Source: Stenogyne calaminthoides (Eukaryota > Streptophyta > Magnoliopsida > Lamiales > Lamiaceae). Taken from it: DNA of 64,000 bases. The stretch covers positions 8,082,786-8,146,785 of the forward strand of contig JBBCBC010000030.1 in NCBI GenBank assembly GCA_037126765.1, given 5' to 3'. The translations under genes were made by a program, and so were the position numbers. How positions within the stretch are numbered: position 1 is the stretch's first letter; each line of letters begins with the position of its first letter. Of this stretch, positions 11,760-24,367 are shown piece after piece. The notes under the pieces are model-generated. The model was not told the DNA's origin. It searched no databases and saw only the letters and a program-made list of their open reading frames with translations.

Positions 11760-14700
11760 ATGGATCGAAAGTGGGTTCGAGCAGATCGATTATCAGATGA
11801 GTATAGTAATGGGGTGAAAAAAATTTGTAATCATGCAATTAGACACTGCACTGACCCTCGGTACATTCCATGTCCGTGTTGGAAATGTATGAATGAAAAA
11901 ACCGTTAGTGGTCGAGAAAGTCTGTTTGACCACTTGGTGATTCACGGTATTGATAAAATATATACCGTTTGGACATATCATGGTGAGAGAAGAGATGGAT
12001 GTAGCTCAAGCAACCTAGAAACTGACTTTAGGTTTGAAGATACAGTGGATGCGGATATTTTCGATGATGTACCGACTGTTGATACATCGAGTGGGGATGA
12101 CGATGATCTATGAGATCACCCTTATATGTCAGAGAAGTTAAGTGATTCTGCTAGATTACCACTGTGGCCCGGGTGTAAGAAGGCAACAAAACTGTCAGCT
12201 GTGTTGATATTGTTCAACCTAAAAGCAGCTCACTAGTTGTCCGATGAGTGCTTCACAAGTATCTTTGAAAACAGATTAGTGCTCTATCGGCGACGGAAAT
12301 GTCTTTGCCTAGAGCATATGATCTTAAACAAATGCTCAAGTCCATCGGGTTAACACATCAAAAAAATTCATGCTTGTCCGGGTGATTGTATCTTATTTCG
12401 AAGGAGTATGCAGACCTCGACGAATGTCCCAAGTGTGGGGAGAAGCGATATAAGAAAAATAAATCTCCCGCGAAGGTGTTGTGGTACTCTCCAATAATAC
12501 CAAGATTCAGGAGAATGTATAGTAGCGTTGTGGATCCTAGAAATTTAACTTGGCATCATGATGATAAGATCAAAGATGGAATGCTAAGACACCCTACTGA
12601 TTCACCCCAGTGGAAGACATTCGATGTCGCATCATCAAAATTTGGCAACGAGCCACGACACTTTTGCGTCTTGCACTCTCAACTCCGGAATGAATTGCTT
12701 TGGTATCCAAAGTACCAACCATAGTACATGGCCAGTGATTCTGTTAGTTTATAACCTTTCACCCGAGTTGTGCATGAAGCGCACTTACATGATGTTGTCT
12801 ATGTTGATATCAGGACCCAAACAACCTGGTAACGACATAGATGTATATCTGACTCCTTTGATAGAGGACTTGAAGCTCATGTGGGATGAGGGTGTCGATG
12901 TGTATGATGCTTGTAGAAAGGAGAATTTCAAGTTGAAGGTCATGCTGTTTGAACTATCAATGACTTTCCCGTTTACGGGAATCTATCTGGATATAGTGTG
13001 AAGGGGGCCGATGCATGTCCTTGTTGTACCAAGAAGACACATCACATTCGCTTGAGTCATTGTAGGAAGACCGTTTATATGGGACATAGGAAGTGGTTGG
13101 ACCCAACGCATAAGTACAGAACAATGACCGATGCATTCGATGGCACAATCGAGACTGGTGAAGCACCACGTTTATTGTCAGGTTCGGATGTATTGAATGA
13201 GATGAAGAATATAGACACACAGTACGGAAAGATCTTCGCAAAGAGTGTCCCCACTAGCGGTTGGAAGAAGGAATTAATTTTCTTTCAATTGCCCTATTGG
13301 AAAGAGTTGTATGTTAGACACTTCATTGATCTAATTCACGTTGAGAAGAACGTTTGTGCCAGGTTGCTCAACACTCTCCTAGCTGATAAGAAGTCCAAGG
13401 ATGGTTACAATGCAAGAATGGATATGATTGATATGGGAATAAGACCATAATTAAAACCTGTGCCTAGAGAAAGAGGTCAACCGTTCTTACCTCCTCTTTG
13501 GCACACCTTGTCCAAGAATGAGAGAAAATAGTTACTTCACCGCTAAAGGATGTGAAAGTACCGGAGGGTTATTCCTCCAACATCTGAGACTTGTGTCGAT
13601 GATGGCGTGAGACTGATGAATCTGAAATCGCATGACTATCATGTCATCATGGAGACTTTCTTGCCCATTGCAATACGTTCTATCTTGCCTGAAAATGTGC
13701 GCATAACCATAACAAAGTTATGTTGGTTCTTCAAGGCAATGAGTAGCAAGGTCATAGATCCTAGAAAATTGCTTGGTTTTCGGGAGGCGGATTGTGGGGA
13801 CTCTCTGTGAGCTTGAGATGTATTTTCCTCCATCATTTTTTTTGATATAATGGTTCACCTAACAGTTCATTTGGTACACGAGACAAGGATGTGTGGTCCG
13901 CTTTCGTATCGATGGATGTATGGTGTAGAGATATATGAAAGTGCTCAAAGGATATGTGATGCATAAGTCCGGGCGGAGGGATGCATTCTTGAACGCTATT
14001 TTTAGTAGAAGAAGCGTTCAGTCTTTGGTCAGAATTTATTCCGAATGTCGATGCAATTGGACTTCCGATTACCTTGGTACACCAATAGGATGGATGGTGA
14101 AGGCATTACATTTGGTCAACTGTAAGTGTTAGCATGGAGGAACTAACACGGATGCACTTGTGCGTGCTTCACACAACATGGTCGACGTCTTCCTTTTATT
14201 GACCTGCATATGCGATCACTTGAGAGAAATTCCACCGAGATAGATCATGGATTGAAGTTGAGCAAAATCGCACGTTTGTTGACTGGTTCAATGGTTATGT
14301 AGCAAATATGTTGTCACAGGATATAGAATCAGTGAATGAAAGAGTTAAGTGGTTATCCAGAATGCCTGATAGACATGTGTATTCATACAAGTGTTATCTT
14401 AGCAACGGATACACATTTTATACCGAGATCATGATGCCACAAAAACTATGCGAGAATAGTGGAGTGTCCATTACTGCAACTGTTGTGGATCAATCAAATA
14501 CTACTTACTTTGGACAGATTGTCAACATTTGGGAACTCGACTATATTGTTCACCGTCAACCAATCTTCGAGTGTAGTTGGGTGAGGATCCCTAACGGGGT
14601 CCAAGTTGAAAGTTCCGGGTTAAATGGGGTTGATTTGAAGAATGTGGGATCTGAGAGATGACCGTTACATAATGGTCGATCCAAGCTCAACAAATTTTCT

Positions 14701-14900
14701 GTGTCCCCAGCCCGATTAATAAGAAATGGTCCATTCGGTTACATCGAACAAATTTAACAATATTTTCCAGATTAGCGACCATGTCGATGAAGATGTTGAC
14801 ACAATTGATGATCCTTTTCAGAACTTCACTCATTCTGTACCATATTCGATGATCCTGCAAATCCATGCACATACCAGAGAATAATTAGAGATGAGGATGA
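11760..14900 (+). pseudogene. CACTA TNP2-like transposase, multiply frameshifted
   Basis: The domains appear in order but in different frames. A Transpos_assoc N-terminus is at 11,760-12,113 (MDRKWVRADRLSDEY, CPCWKCMNE). Transposase_21 core lies at 12,386-13,450, with DIDVYLTPLIEDLKLMW, GNLSGYSVKG in a shifted frame, and ACPCC. DUF4218 is at about 13,600-14,130, with MYFPPSFFDIM recoverable around 13,818-13,850. DUF4216 is at 14,308-14,661. At least five indels and stops interrupt it. The family cuts CACTA termini in the nucleus. The intact homologous segment on the minus strand at 34,081-35,366 shows what the DUF4218/4216 part should look like. Confidence 0.9.
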
Positions 14901-15161
14901 ATATGACAATCTGGATCTTGTTAACATTTATGGTCATGAACGAGAAAGGTCAACCAAAAAACAAAAAAGAAAAACAAGTGCTAAAAAGAAATGTACGACT
15001 TTATTGAATGTTGTTTCTTCTGCTTTATTAAATGTTGTTTCTTTTGCTTTATTAAATAAAGTGAACTGGATTAACATTAAAGTAAATTTAATTTAGTAAA
15101 TTATCAAATTAATAGAAAGAAATCATAATTGTAATATGTGATTATAATTGTTAATCAACAG

Positions 15162-15452
15162 GTTCCGAGGCAACGAGATAATGAACATTGTGGACATTTT
15201 GTGTGTTGCTTTATTGAAGATATAATACGCGCTTCTCTAACGAACATTCCTCTCAATGTAAGTCAATTTATCGATTTATTTAAATTATTATTGATTGAAT
15301 AAAAATTCATACTATATTGATTGATTCGTTGTTTGCAGTTTGTCTATGAACATGAGCTCAATTCTTACTCTAAGAAAAGACTTGAGAAATGGAAAAACGA
15401 TTGGACGGGGTACCTTTACAATCGATTCTTATATTCATACGATATTGAGTGA
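15162..15452 (+). pseudogene. C-terminal exons of a CACTA Ulp1-like cysteine protease
   Basis: Two exons remain: 15,162-15,257, encoding VPRQRDNEHCGHFV, and 15,339-15,452, ending FLYSYDIE and a stop. The Q...CGHFV arrangement matches the catalytic Gln and Cys of C48 (Ulp1/SENP) peptidases, commonly carried by plant CACTA elements. The His/Asp part of the domain is absent, so this is a relic. The same exon is found on the minus strand at 30,876-30,971 (QRDSDHCGHFV). Confidence 0.75.
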
Positions 15453-15748
15453 TCGTTGTTTGAAATTTTGGTAGCATGTAATTAAATTATATATTTGTGA
15501 TGATATATATATTTCATGTTTTTGGTGTATTGGACGTATGTTTATGATTGTATGTTTATTTATTTCATGATGTGTATGTTTATTTATTTTATGTTTTGGT
15601 ATATATATATATGTGGTATAAGTTTTGGTTTATGGTTTTATTATAGGATTTTTGGTTTATGGTTTATGGTATTGGACGTATATATAAGTTTTGGTTTATA
15701 GTTTTATTATAGGATTTTTAAAATATAAATTAATAATTAAAAAAAAAA

Positions 15749-16013
15749 GATATTGGACAGCGGTTAATAACCGCTGTCTATCTAACATAATAAACGAAAT
15801 TATAAAAAAATAAAAATAAGTTAGACAACGGTTAATAACCGCTGTCCAAGCCCCCCTCTTGCAATGCGGTTGAAAACCGCTGTCCAAGCCCAACTTTTGG
15901 ACAGTGATTTTTTAATAGCTGTCCAAGCTTGGACAGCTGTTACTTGGACAACTGTTATAACCGCTCTCTAAGGGTTTTTTTAACAGTTGTTCAAACTCAA
16001 ATGTGTATTAGTG
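15749..16013. repeat. CACTA 3' subterminal palindromes and terminus
   Basis: Several copies of GACAGCGGTTAATAACCGCT and variants, each a short palindrome, sit next to the terminus at 16,013. They are the probable transposase-binding repeats. The base triplet after the terminus is GAT. Confidence 0.85.
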
Positions 16014-16600
16014 GATATAGTTTATCGATGAACAAATAGTGGGATTTTTCAAGGATTATTATCAATTTATGACTTGTATTATGATTCTTTTATCAATTTG
16101 TAATTTAAATAATTTTTTGTATTAAATTATAACTTGTAATATGTGAAATTGGAAACTTTACATGTCACAAATTAACATAAAAATTGTAGAGATTGCAAAT
16201 TGATAAACAGGTTGCAAATTGAAATTTGTCCTTTATGTTTATGTTATTTTATTTTTATCAATTTGTCACTTGTAATATGATATTTTATTAATATACAATT
16301 TTTTTAATCGATTGTAATTTATACAATACTTCTTTTTTTTTACCAAATTACAACCTCGATCAAATTTATATAGTACATACTGTAATTTAATTAAAAAAAT
16401 ATACATATTGCAAATTGATACTAATCCATTTGTTTTAATACGGACGGCTTTTGGGAAGAATGGGGAAGGATGGATCATGGAATGGATGCGGTCCTAAAAG
16501 TGTCCAATTTTAGGTCCAATGCAAAATGACTAACATAGCCTTTGTATAATTATTTAAAATTTAGTTAGAATTTTCCTTTCTGTCCATTCTTCAATTTAAT
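16014..16600. other. AT-rich non-coding stretch
   Basis: It contains diverged short repeats built on 'aattt.taacttgtaatat' in both orientations. No gene or element end is supported. Confidence 0.5.
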
Positions 16601-16883
16601 TTAGGGGGTGTATTCAATTGGGATTCTATTTGATTTTTTTTTTTCTTTAAAAAATCTGTGGATTTAGAAAATTCATAGACTCCATGCACAATTTGACCGA
16701 CTTTTTTTATTGATTTACATGGATTTTCATAGACTTGACAGGATTGTGGAATACACTTTTTTTTATTGATTTACATAGATTTCCATAGACTTCGGCGCTG
16801 GAACTATTATGCAAATATATATGGAACACACTTGTATATAAAAAAAGTTATCCAAATTGTTTAGAAAAAATATCAAAAATATA

Positions 16884-17747
16884 TTAGTTAAAAAAAAATA
16901 CATTATTATTCTCATCTTCATTTCCATCACCGTTATACCTCGGCCTCATTTCCCACATAGCATTAGCAATACTCGTTCTCCATGCATTAACTTTCATTCT
17001 TTGTTGTAGTTGACTTTGAGAAAACAATTCCAAATTTTCCTCTTCCAAGTCAAGATGTGGTGAATCTTGATCTTCATATTCAACTGGAAATTCATCGAGG
17101 CGACATTCTTTCCGAAGAAAGTTGTGTAATCCAAAGAAAGCTAATACTAACTCTACTTGTGTTTGAAATGGGAACGGAGGTGCGGTTTTGAAAATTGTGA
17201 ATCGCGATTTGAAAATGCAAAAAAATTTCTCAATCACATTTCTTAATGATGCATGACGAAAATTGAATAACTCACTTGCATTTCTGGGGTGACGACCTTG
17301 ACCACCAAAATCTTTTAGATGATATCGAACACCATGTAATGGAGCTAAAAATTGACGTCAATTAGCAAATCCACAATCCACGAGAAAATATTTACCTAAA
17401 AATACAATTTCTTTAATTAGTTAGCTTGTCACTATTTAAAAAATATAAACACAATAAAAAATATGGTACCTTGAGGCACTTGAAGCCCATTTCTTCTTGA
17501 TAGTGCATCATTTAAAAGTTTTGAGTCATGTGCCGAACCTTCCCACCCAGTAAGCACATATATTAACTACAAATCAAAGTTGCAAGCTGCCAAAACATTT
17601 TGTGATTGAATACCATGACGGTTATGATAACTGCTTATTTCTCGGCATGTTACCGTTGTCGGGATATGAGTTCCATCTATAGCTCCGATGCAATCCTAAA
17701 ATAAAGTGAACATTTGATAAAAGAAAACTACAACATTTGATATAGGT

Positions 17748-17779
<32 letters not shown>

Positions 17780-18308
17780 CCAAGATGATTCATACCTTAA
17801 AGAAACGGTTAAACCTTGTACTTTCTTGAATTTTAGCAGTCATCCCTGTAGACGACTTAACCATCATTTCCGGTGCTATAGTGTTCAATGCCTTTAAGGT
17901 TTTGTTGAAGTTTCGACTAGTAGCAAAATGCGAACGACCGAACCTTTTGAGAACATTACCATATCGATCGTTGTGTCCTACAATGATCAAGAATGTTGCC
18001 ACCATTTCTTCAACACATATGTATCTTGTATCTTCTAGATGAGTTTTCTCTCTAATGATAGTGCATAACTTTAGAAACGCATCCGGATACATCCTATACA
18101 ACTGTAGAAAACTTTGTGGATCTCTTTTGATCATATTATGTACAAAATGATATCCAATTCTTGTAATTGGTAGTCGCTTCAAAGAAGGTTCAATACGCCG
18201 GGTCATCATAGTAATCTTTCCTAATAAAACTATCACTGTCTTAATTGCCAACATCAAGAGCTTAACCTTTTCGTAAAGTTCCATCTCCAATATTTCACGA
18301 TTTTCCAT
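16884..18308 (-). pseudogene. PIF/Harbinger DDE transposase, two in-frame stops
   Basis: Three exons can be drawn: 18,308-17,796; 17,695-17,470; 17,395-16,884, with correct GT..AG and phases. The N-terminal part contains ..RFGRSHFATSRNF, the helical region before the nuclease. Exon 2 gives DCIGAIDGTHIP, with the first catalytic Asp, and LTGWEGSAHDSKLL, with the second. Exon 3 gives KYFLVDCGF, RYHLKDF, HASLRNVIEKFF (catalytic Glu) and FKTQVELV-like C-terminal text ending in the ALHNF variant GLHNFLRK. Stops interrupt it at 17,567-17,569 and 17,358-17,360. All three acidic residues are kept, so decay looks recent. Confidence 0.87.
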
Positions 18309-18825
18309 GCTGCATATAAAAAAATGGAAACATGGTAAATAAGATTAATTAAACCACACACTATGAATTAAACAAATATATCGATTCAAGCACAAATTCA
18401 AGGATTCATATATTCAAATGCATACAACTTAAAGCAACATATGACTCAAATAATAATAAAAATACGGAATTCATTAATCTCAAATATGTGATCAAAAGAA
18501 AATGTTAAAAAGATCCCCAACAAAATAGTGATAAAAAAGAAAGTCTTAAAAAGATCTACAACAAAATATAGCATAATATCTAATACATGACTCAAATAAT
18601 CACTATCTTCTAATCTTGTAAGTTATCCAATTAGATCTTTCCTCAATAGTCATCTTAAAAAACCCATCTTTTTTTGACTTAGTGTCAAGCAAGTCAAATG
18701 CCTTGAGATTTAATGTCTTCATCCAAATTGGGATCTCTTTTATAAAGATCCCAAGTTGTATAAGATCTTTCTCTTTCCCTTTTTTCTAGTATGATATCTC
18801 TTTTCTCTAAGAGGCTATGAACTCC

Positions 18826-19659
18826 TTAAAAAGTGCTTGTTAGTTTTTTAATCTCTTCCATGAGACCATTATGAGGGATGTTTTTAGTAGAGCTAGAATT
18901 TGCTTCATACTGAGCTCTACTTCTTTTGGGTTGACTTCTTCTTTGAGTGGAGACCTCGGACACGTCAGGGAACCCTGAAGTTGGTGTGGAACCAAATGGT
19001 GGATCATTTTGAGATAGTCCTACAAACATCTCATTTTCAGCATCATAATTCAAATCTTCTATGCGTATATCTCTATTTTCATCATCTCCTAATTTTCTTG
19101 CATCAAGAGTACTTTCCCAACCCAATGGAGCTTTTCCCTATAGCAACACCATTTCCTACAGCAATTTCCAAGTCCTCATAATCAGGACATTCCCCATAGC
19201 GCAAGTTCGAGTCTTTTGAGTGGCATAAATAAAGAAAAAAAATTAATAATTCACTATATTCTCAAAATAAAATTATTCTATAATATTATTGTAATATGAT
19301 GCTTAAGAAGCTTACCTCTAAGTACACATCCCATACTTCATCTAAAAGTCAGAAACTTTTTAATAGTTTGGTCATACCCAAAACGGAGCTAAACCTCATA
19401 AGGTTTGAATAAGATAACCAACGATTTTAAACCATTTGAGGCAGCTTTTGGTAATTGTTATAGGTCTTATTACACCCAAGTCTTTTATTAAGAACATGAA
19501 GTATTCTTTCTTCCACCGTGCTTTGGTAAAAATACCACTATTATCACGCCATCCCAGGAGCATGACCTCAACCATGAGTTCTAACAATAAGTCGTTTTGT
19601 TCCTTAGTCCATTGTTCATAGGATGCCTTCCTTTTTGTGTCTTGTTGTGGATCCCCCAT
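18826..19659 (-). pseudogene. PIF/Harbinger-associated Myb/SANT-like protein
   Basis: 19,659-19,396 encodes a Myb/SANT-like domain (YEQWTKEQNDLLLELMVE, then a GWRDNSGIFTKARWKKE stretch) that ends early. 19,125-18,826 encodes a Ser-rich, Gln/Arg-rich C-terminal part (RRSQPKRSRAQYEANSS). The region between is AT-rich, with stops. In PIF/Harbinger elements this second protein helps nuclear import and DNA binding of the transposase. Exon joins are uncertain and the gene is probably broken. Confidence 0.65.
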
Positions 19660-19665
19660 GATAAT

Positions 19666-20500
19666 ATTACTATATTAATAGACACAAAATAAACTTATTA
19701 TGATATATATTATATAGTATATATTAGTTAATACATTAATACACTCGTAAAAATCTAAACAAAAATTATATATTTCAAACAAATTATATATTTCTCAATT
19801 AATTCACATAATAATATATTCTACATACATCAAACTATTTTTTATAACTATGACTATATATACATAAGACATTTCAAAACTTTTTAACTTCTGAGACCAT
19901 CATCCATATCAAAAAAATCATAACACAAATCTATAACAATTCTATAACCACACAAATCTTGCCACAAATCCTCTTTTTATGTTGCGATTTTTATTAGTGA
20001 CACACAAAAAAAATCTCAAAGCAAACTTAAAATTACCGGATGATTAGTGGTCAAAACCGGTCGAGTTGAGGCGAAACGAGTTTACCGACACAGAACCGGC
20101 AGTTAGGAAATGGAAAAAAAAACTGCTCGCGACTTGGAGCTGCAGTTTAGCTGATGAATCCGTTATGAGCTAGAAATGAACTACGATTCGTACAGGGCAT
20201 TTTCAAGCATCTAAAAGCGATTGATTTTTGCTCGACAGTTTTTATGAGCTAGTTGATAGAATCAAAGCTATTTTAGCTAGATTATTGATTGTAATCTGTA
20301 ATTGATTGCTGATAGTGAAACACACTAGTTTCTAGATCCCTTTGGACGTAGATCAATTGATCGAACCACATAAATCGTGTTGAATTCTTATTCTTTCTCA
20401 TTTTTCTTTTGCTGGCTGGTGTTTTTGTGTTATTAAGCTCACGGTTGAACTAATTAGATCAGATAATTGGCTTAGTTCATAACAAATAGTAGCACATTTC
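19666..20500. other. AT-rich spacer, 3' side of S-RLK 2 unit
   Basis: No supported gene. 19,666-19,990 is very AT-rich. 20,040-20,460 is more complex but has no coding signal. Confidence 0.5.
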
Positions 20501-20501
20501 T

Positions 20502-20580
20502 GTCAGGCATTTCATTAAACATCTTCCTGGCATCACCTATACTCCTGCATTTGGCGTAAGCGATGAGATTGAACAGAGAG
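20502..20580 (-). pseudogene. Pentatricopeptide-repeat (PPR) gene fragment
   Basis: The minus strand reads LFNLIAYAKCRSIGDARKMF then NEMPD without a stop. This is the canonical plant PPR consensus (YAKCG..DARKMF.EMP). Only about 26 residues remain. A second, more decayed relic lies at 25,289-25,355, so a PPR gene or fragment was probably part of the ancestral S-RLK neighbourhood. Confidence 0.75.
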
Positions 20581-21146
20581 TAAGAAATTTGAGGCCAACG
20601 TAGAATTTGATTACCTTGATCGGAGTTAAACTTAATTATGGGTTTTATCTATCACTATGATCTTAAATAATTTTCAAGACAAAGTTAGTATAAAAATTTT
20701 TTCATTAAAAATCTTTGGCATTCACCTTGTTTTTTTAAGCTGGTTTTGAGGCCAACGTAGATCTTTTTACTATGTTTGATGTTTCTTAAATAATTCAAAT
20801 GATAGTAGTTATAAGTGAAAACCATAAAAAGAAAATCACAGTATCCAACGCCTACTTTTCTTTATATTCACGAATCACGGTAAAATAAAAATAATGATGA
20901 ATGTCCTGGGTTCAATGTAAGCCACAAAAGGAGATTTTCTCTCAATAATTTGAGAACACCATTTTTCTAATCCTAACCTTGTTGCTCAGCACTTCTCTAG
21001 AAATAATATTCAACACTATTATAATTGTCTGCCTAATGTGGATCAACAATCTTTTTTCTGCAAACATGAATTTTGAATTAACAGAAAGTTCATTCAGATA
21101 TTGAAATAGATACAAAACAAAAGAGTATAAGCTAACTACCATTTAG

Positions 21147-24100
21147 TTATCGAGGCTCTAACAACGTAACGCTCATTGTATTATTTGTACTTGTTGTGCT
21201 TGGTCTAACTGAAGTTGCAGTTCTGCGTACATCTCTTGTAGTGAAAAAACCGGGACGTTTAGGTTCAGGCAAGGGACCATCATTGCTAAGCATCTGTACC
21301 ACTGAAGCAGTGTCTGGCCTATCTTCTGTGTCTTCTTGAACACATAAAAGACCGATATGGATTAATCGCTGTATTTCTGGTACATAGCTTGAATTTCTGA
21401 GAAAAGAATCAATCGCTTCTTCTGACCTTTCTTTTTTGTAAAGCATCCATGCCTGTTATATTTGCTCATAAAGTATTATTTCATATCAAATTCAGATGCA
21501 AGGTTCTACATGATGTAATACTTACATGTCCAACAAGGTTGAGGTCGTGGTCTTTATGAATAAATCCTCTATTTCTCTTACCACTCACAATCTCAAGGAC
21601 TAGAACTCCGAAGCTGAACACATCTGATTTCACTGAAAAGAGGCCGTCTACCGCATATTCTGGGGACATGTAGCCACTACATAGAAATGATTGCTATAAA
21701 TTAAAGTGCAAGAAAACGAAGTGCATGTGATATATTAAGAAACGAAGAATTATACATACAATGTTCCTACTACTCGGCTTGTGTTGGCTCCAGTTTCGTT
21801 CCCTCCAAAAGTTCTAGCAAGACCAAAGTCTGATATCTTTGGGTTCATATCAGAATCTAGTAATATATTGCTAGCTTTGAGGTCTCTGTGGATAACACGG
21901 AGACGGGAATCTTGATGAAGATACATAAGGCCCCGAGCAATACCATTGATAATGTTGAGACGCATAGGCCAATCCAGTAACGTGCTATTTGTAGGATCTG
22001 CCGAAAGGAAAATACATGTTGATTAATGTATATATTTGCTGTCCTGTAAATTGGTTTTAAAAAATGTCATTGAATATCATATAAAATTATTCTAATAGAC
22101 ATGTAGTAAGCTATACTTACGAAACAGAATTATGTTCAAACTTTTGTTGGGCATGTACTCATAAACCAGCATCATTTCATCTCCTTGAAAGCACCAACCT
22201 AGAAGCTTCACTAGATTTCGGTGCTGAAGTTTAGCGATACAGACTATTTCATTCTTGAACTCATCTACTCCTTGGTGGGACGTTCTTGATAGACGTTTCA
22301 CAGCAATTTCCTGCCCGTCTTCTAACACGCCCTAGTATCAAAACATGTTAATATCACAGGAACTTACTATTACTGAACTTTACATGATATAGAATCACTT
22401 TTAGTTTGATTTTTCTAATCAACTTTTGAGACTTTCTTAGCTCAATGTACTATCAGAAGTTATAATAAATGCTTATTCAAGCTCAATTGCATGGTTCGAA
22501 GCAATGGATATGGATTCAGTTTTACCTTGTAAACAGGTCCGAATCCACCCTCTCCAAGTTTATTGTTGATCGAAAAATTGTCAGTAGCTTTACTTATTTT
22601 GGATAGGTCAAACAGAGGTAGCTCGAGTTCCTCGTTATGGCTTAGACCATGATGATTATCCACATTGTTCAGTCTCGTCTCGCCTGCAACATGAGCAATA
22701 AATTATGGTAGATAAAACAAATATAAGGTAGCAACTTACATACTATAACATAAGCGTTGTACTTGTCTCATACCTGTTTCTAGCAGCTGATGATTCAACT
22801 TCTTTCTTTTCTGTGAATAAAACATCAAGCTTACACATAGAAGCAGTATTCCAGTTACCAGGGAAACTATCACTATAAGTATTTTCCGTTTACTTCCTTC
22901 CGAGTCTGTAGAATTATATGTTGAAAGTAAACATTATTTTTCCATATATGTGGATAGAAAACTGAATGCAACCATGAATTTGTAACAATTATACAACAGT
23001 TTTATGTCACGAACGAATGCTAAATCTTTATACATCATAAATAATCGACTTCATTTTTTTTTAACAAAAATCTTACCCAACTCAGAAGACGCCATCCTTA
23101 TATAGATATCTTGTCCTGGATCCATATCTCTGATGTCAACAAGCTCACCGAACCAAAGTAGACATCCTTTTTCGCCTCTTCTTATATCCAGACTTGCATA
23201 GGCCATACAGGAGCAATTTTTCAAGCATTGCACCTTGCATTCTTCAAGAGTCATACTCGTGTTGTACCAGGAATCACGAGCGTATGGCAATTTAATACCG
23301 GAATACTTCAAAAACGCATCTCCATTTTCACAATTCAAAGGTGTGCTTCTAATGCAACCATTTGACCTATCTCCACTACCCCAACTGCCGGGGTCTTTCA
23401 GTTCGAACTTATTCAAGCATCCACAAAAAGGTGTATTTTCAATATTACAAGTACTATGCGGACCGCAAACATTATAAATATCACAATTATCTGACGGTAA
23501 AGTCAGATAATTAATCCAGCTTTGCTGCTGATACTCCCAAATCCACCTCTGTCCAATACCAGTATCGCTTATCGTAAACCTTGAATACACTGACTCGTTC
23601 AGGAGCTCGGTGTGATAGTACGCCTCATTCTCGTTTATGACCACTCCGAACGTGTAAGTCGGATTCTTCCTTAATGTATTGCTCCCGGTAAAACTTACAC
23701 CATTCCAGGGCCCCGAGCTGTACCGCAAAACTCCACCGTCTTTTATCACGTTCTGTGGATAACCAGTAGGATCACAATGATACGTAAAACCTCCTGATGC
23801 TGGATCACCGCTGTTCTTAGATGACGTGAGATAGATTTCTGCACCCGTCCGAAAGTTCACGCCCAGCTTCATCCCTGGTAAAAGAGTGTCAGTTGGATGG
23901 TCGAAACTCTGCCACACGAAATTCTCCGGGTTATTATCCCCTGCATCTCTCACAACAAGATTCCCTGAGTCGAGCAGCTGTGCAACTGGAGTCTTGACAG
24001 TTGTTGAGGTATTAGTAGACCAGATAATAGTATTAGTACCATTTATAAGAGCTAGAATTCCTGGCTCTACGACTTTGAGCACACCTGATTCATCTTTGAG

Positions 24101-24367
24101 TGGATTATCTCTGTTAGCAAGCCACACGACAGTCCTTCCTGTTATTTTCTTGTACCAAATGCCAACGTACCGATTCTTGGAATTCGGTGGACTGAAAAAA
24201 CCCAATTCAAAGGTTCCACCAGATGAAATTAATGTACTAGTACTGTTATCTCTGAATATCTGAGAATTATTTAAGGTGTCTATGGGGTAAGATTGTTGGT
24301 GAGTGGAGAAGAAGGAGGTAATGATGAGAAATAAAGGGAGGTAATATTTTCTTAATGTGATATTCAT
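21147..24367 (-). CDS. S-RLK 2: intact S-domain (G-type lectin) receptor-like Ser/Thr kinase
   Basis: Seven exons, 24,367-23,077; 22,905-22,774; 22,683-22,526; 22,331-22,121; 21,997-21,760; 21,676-21,526; 21,452-21,147, total 2,487 nt and 828 residues with no stop or phase break. Signal peptide 1-25; B-lectin about 40-150 (VVWLANRDNPL, LLDSGNLVV); S-locus glycoprotein about 212-320; EGF-like about 295-345; PAN about 350-425 (EECKVQCLKNCSC); transmembrane about 439-460; kinase about 512-790. Key residues are the Gly loop 518-523, Lys539, HRD 634-636 and DFG 654-656, so it is an RD kinase predicted to be active. The C-terminal tail (after RPDTASVVQML) fits DUF3403. The start is the first Met, giving a good signal peptide shared with S-RLK 1. 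Expected site is the plasma membrane; ligand and role (immunity, development or recognition) cannot be read from sequence. It is the only uninterrupted family member here. Confidence 0.95.

Larger units (their letters stand above)
11401..16013 (+). mobile_element. CACTA (En/Spm) element copy 1, 5' end deleted
   Basis: The 3' terminus is intact: the sequence ends ...CAAATGTGTATTAGTG at 16,013, whose complement starts CACTAATACACATTTG. It is preceded by subterminal palindromes of TTGGACAGCGGTT type. The 5' terminus is missing; 11,401-11,436 is only a scrap of subterminal-like sequence. From 11,437 it aligns with 60,431 onward of copy 2. It carries a TNP2-type transposase relic and the last exons of a Ulp1-like protease, joined directly, so an internal part of the protease gene is also missing. 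Confidence 0.9.
16604..19665 (-). mobile_element. PIF/Harbinger DNA transposon (right end not resolved)
   Basis: The left end reads GGGGGTGTATTCAATTGG next to TTA, which fits PIF/Tourist termini and their TTA/TAA target site. Inside, on the minus strand, are the two genes typical of the family, a DDE transposase and a Myb/SANT-like protein. I did not find the inverted right terminus, so the right limit is the start of the Myb-like gene, not a true end. Confidence 0.82.

Noticed and set aside
15516..15701. 61-codon hydrophobic frame (MFLVYWTYVYDCMF...)
   Set aside because: It lies in a tandem 'gtttatttatttcatg / ttttggtttatgg' low-complexity stretch downstream of the protease stop; no conservation seen.
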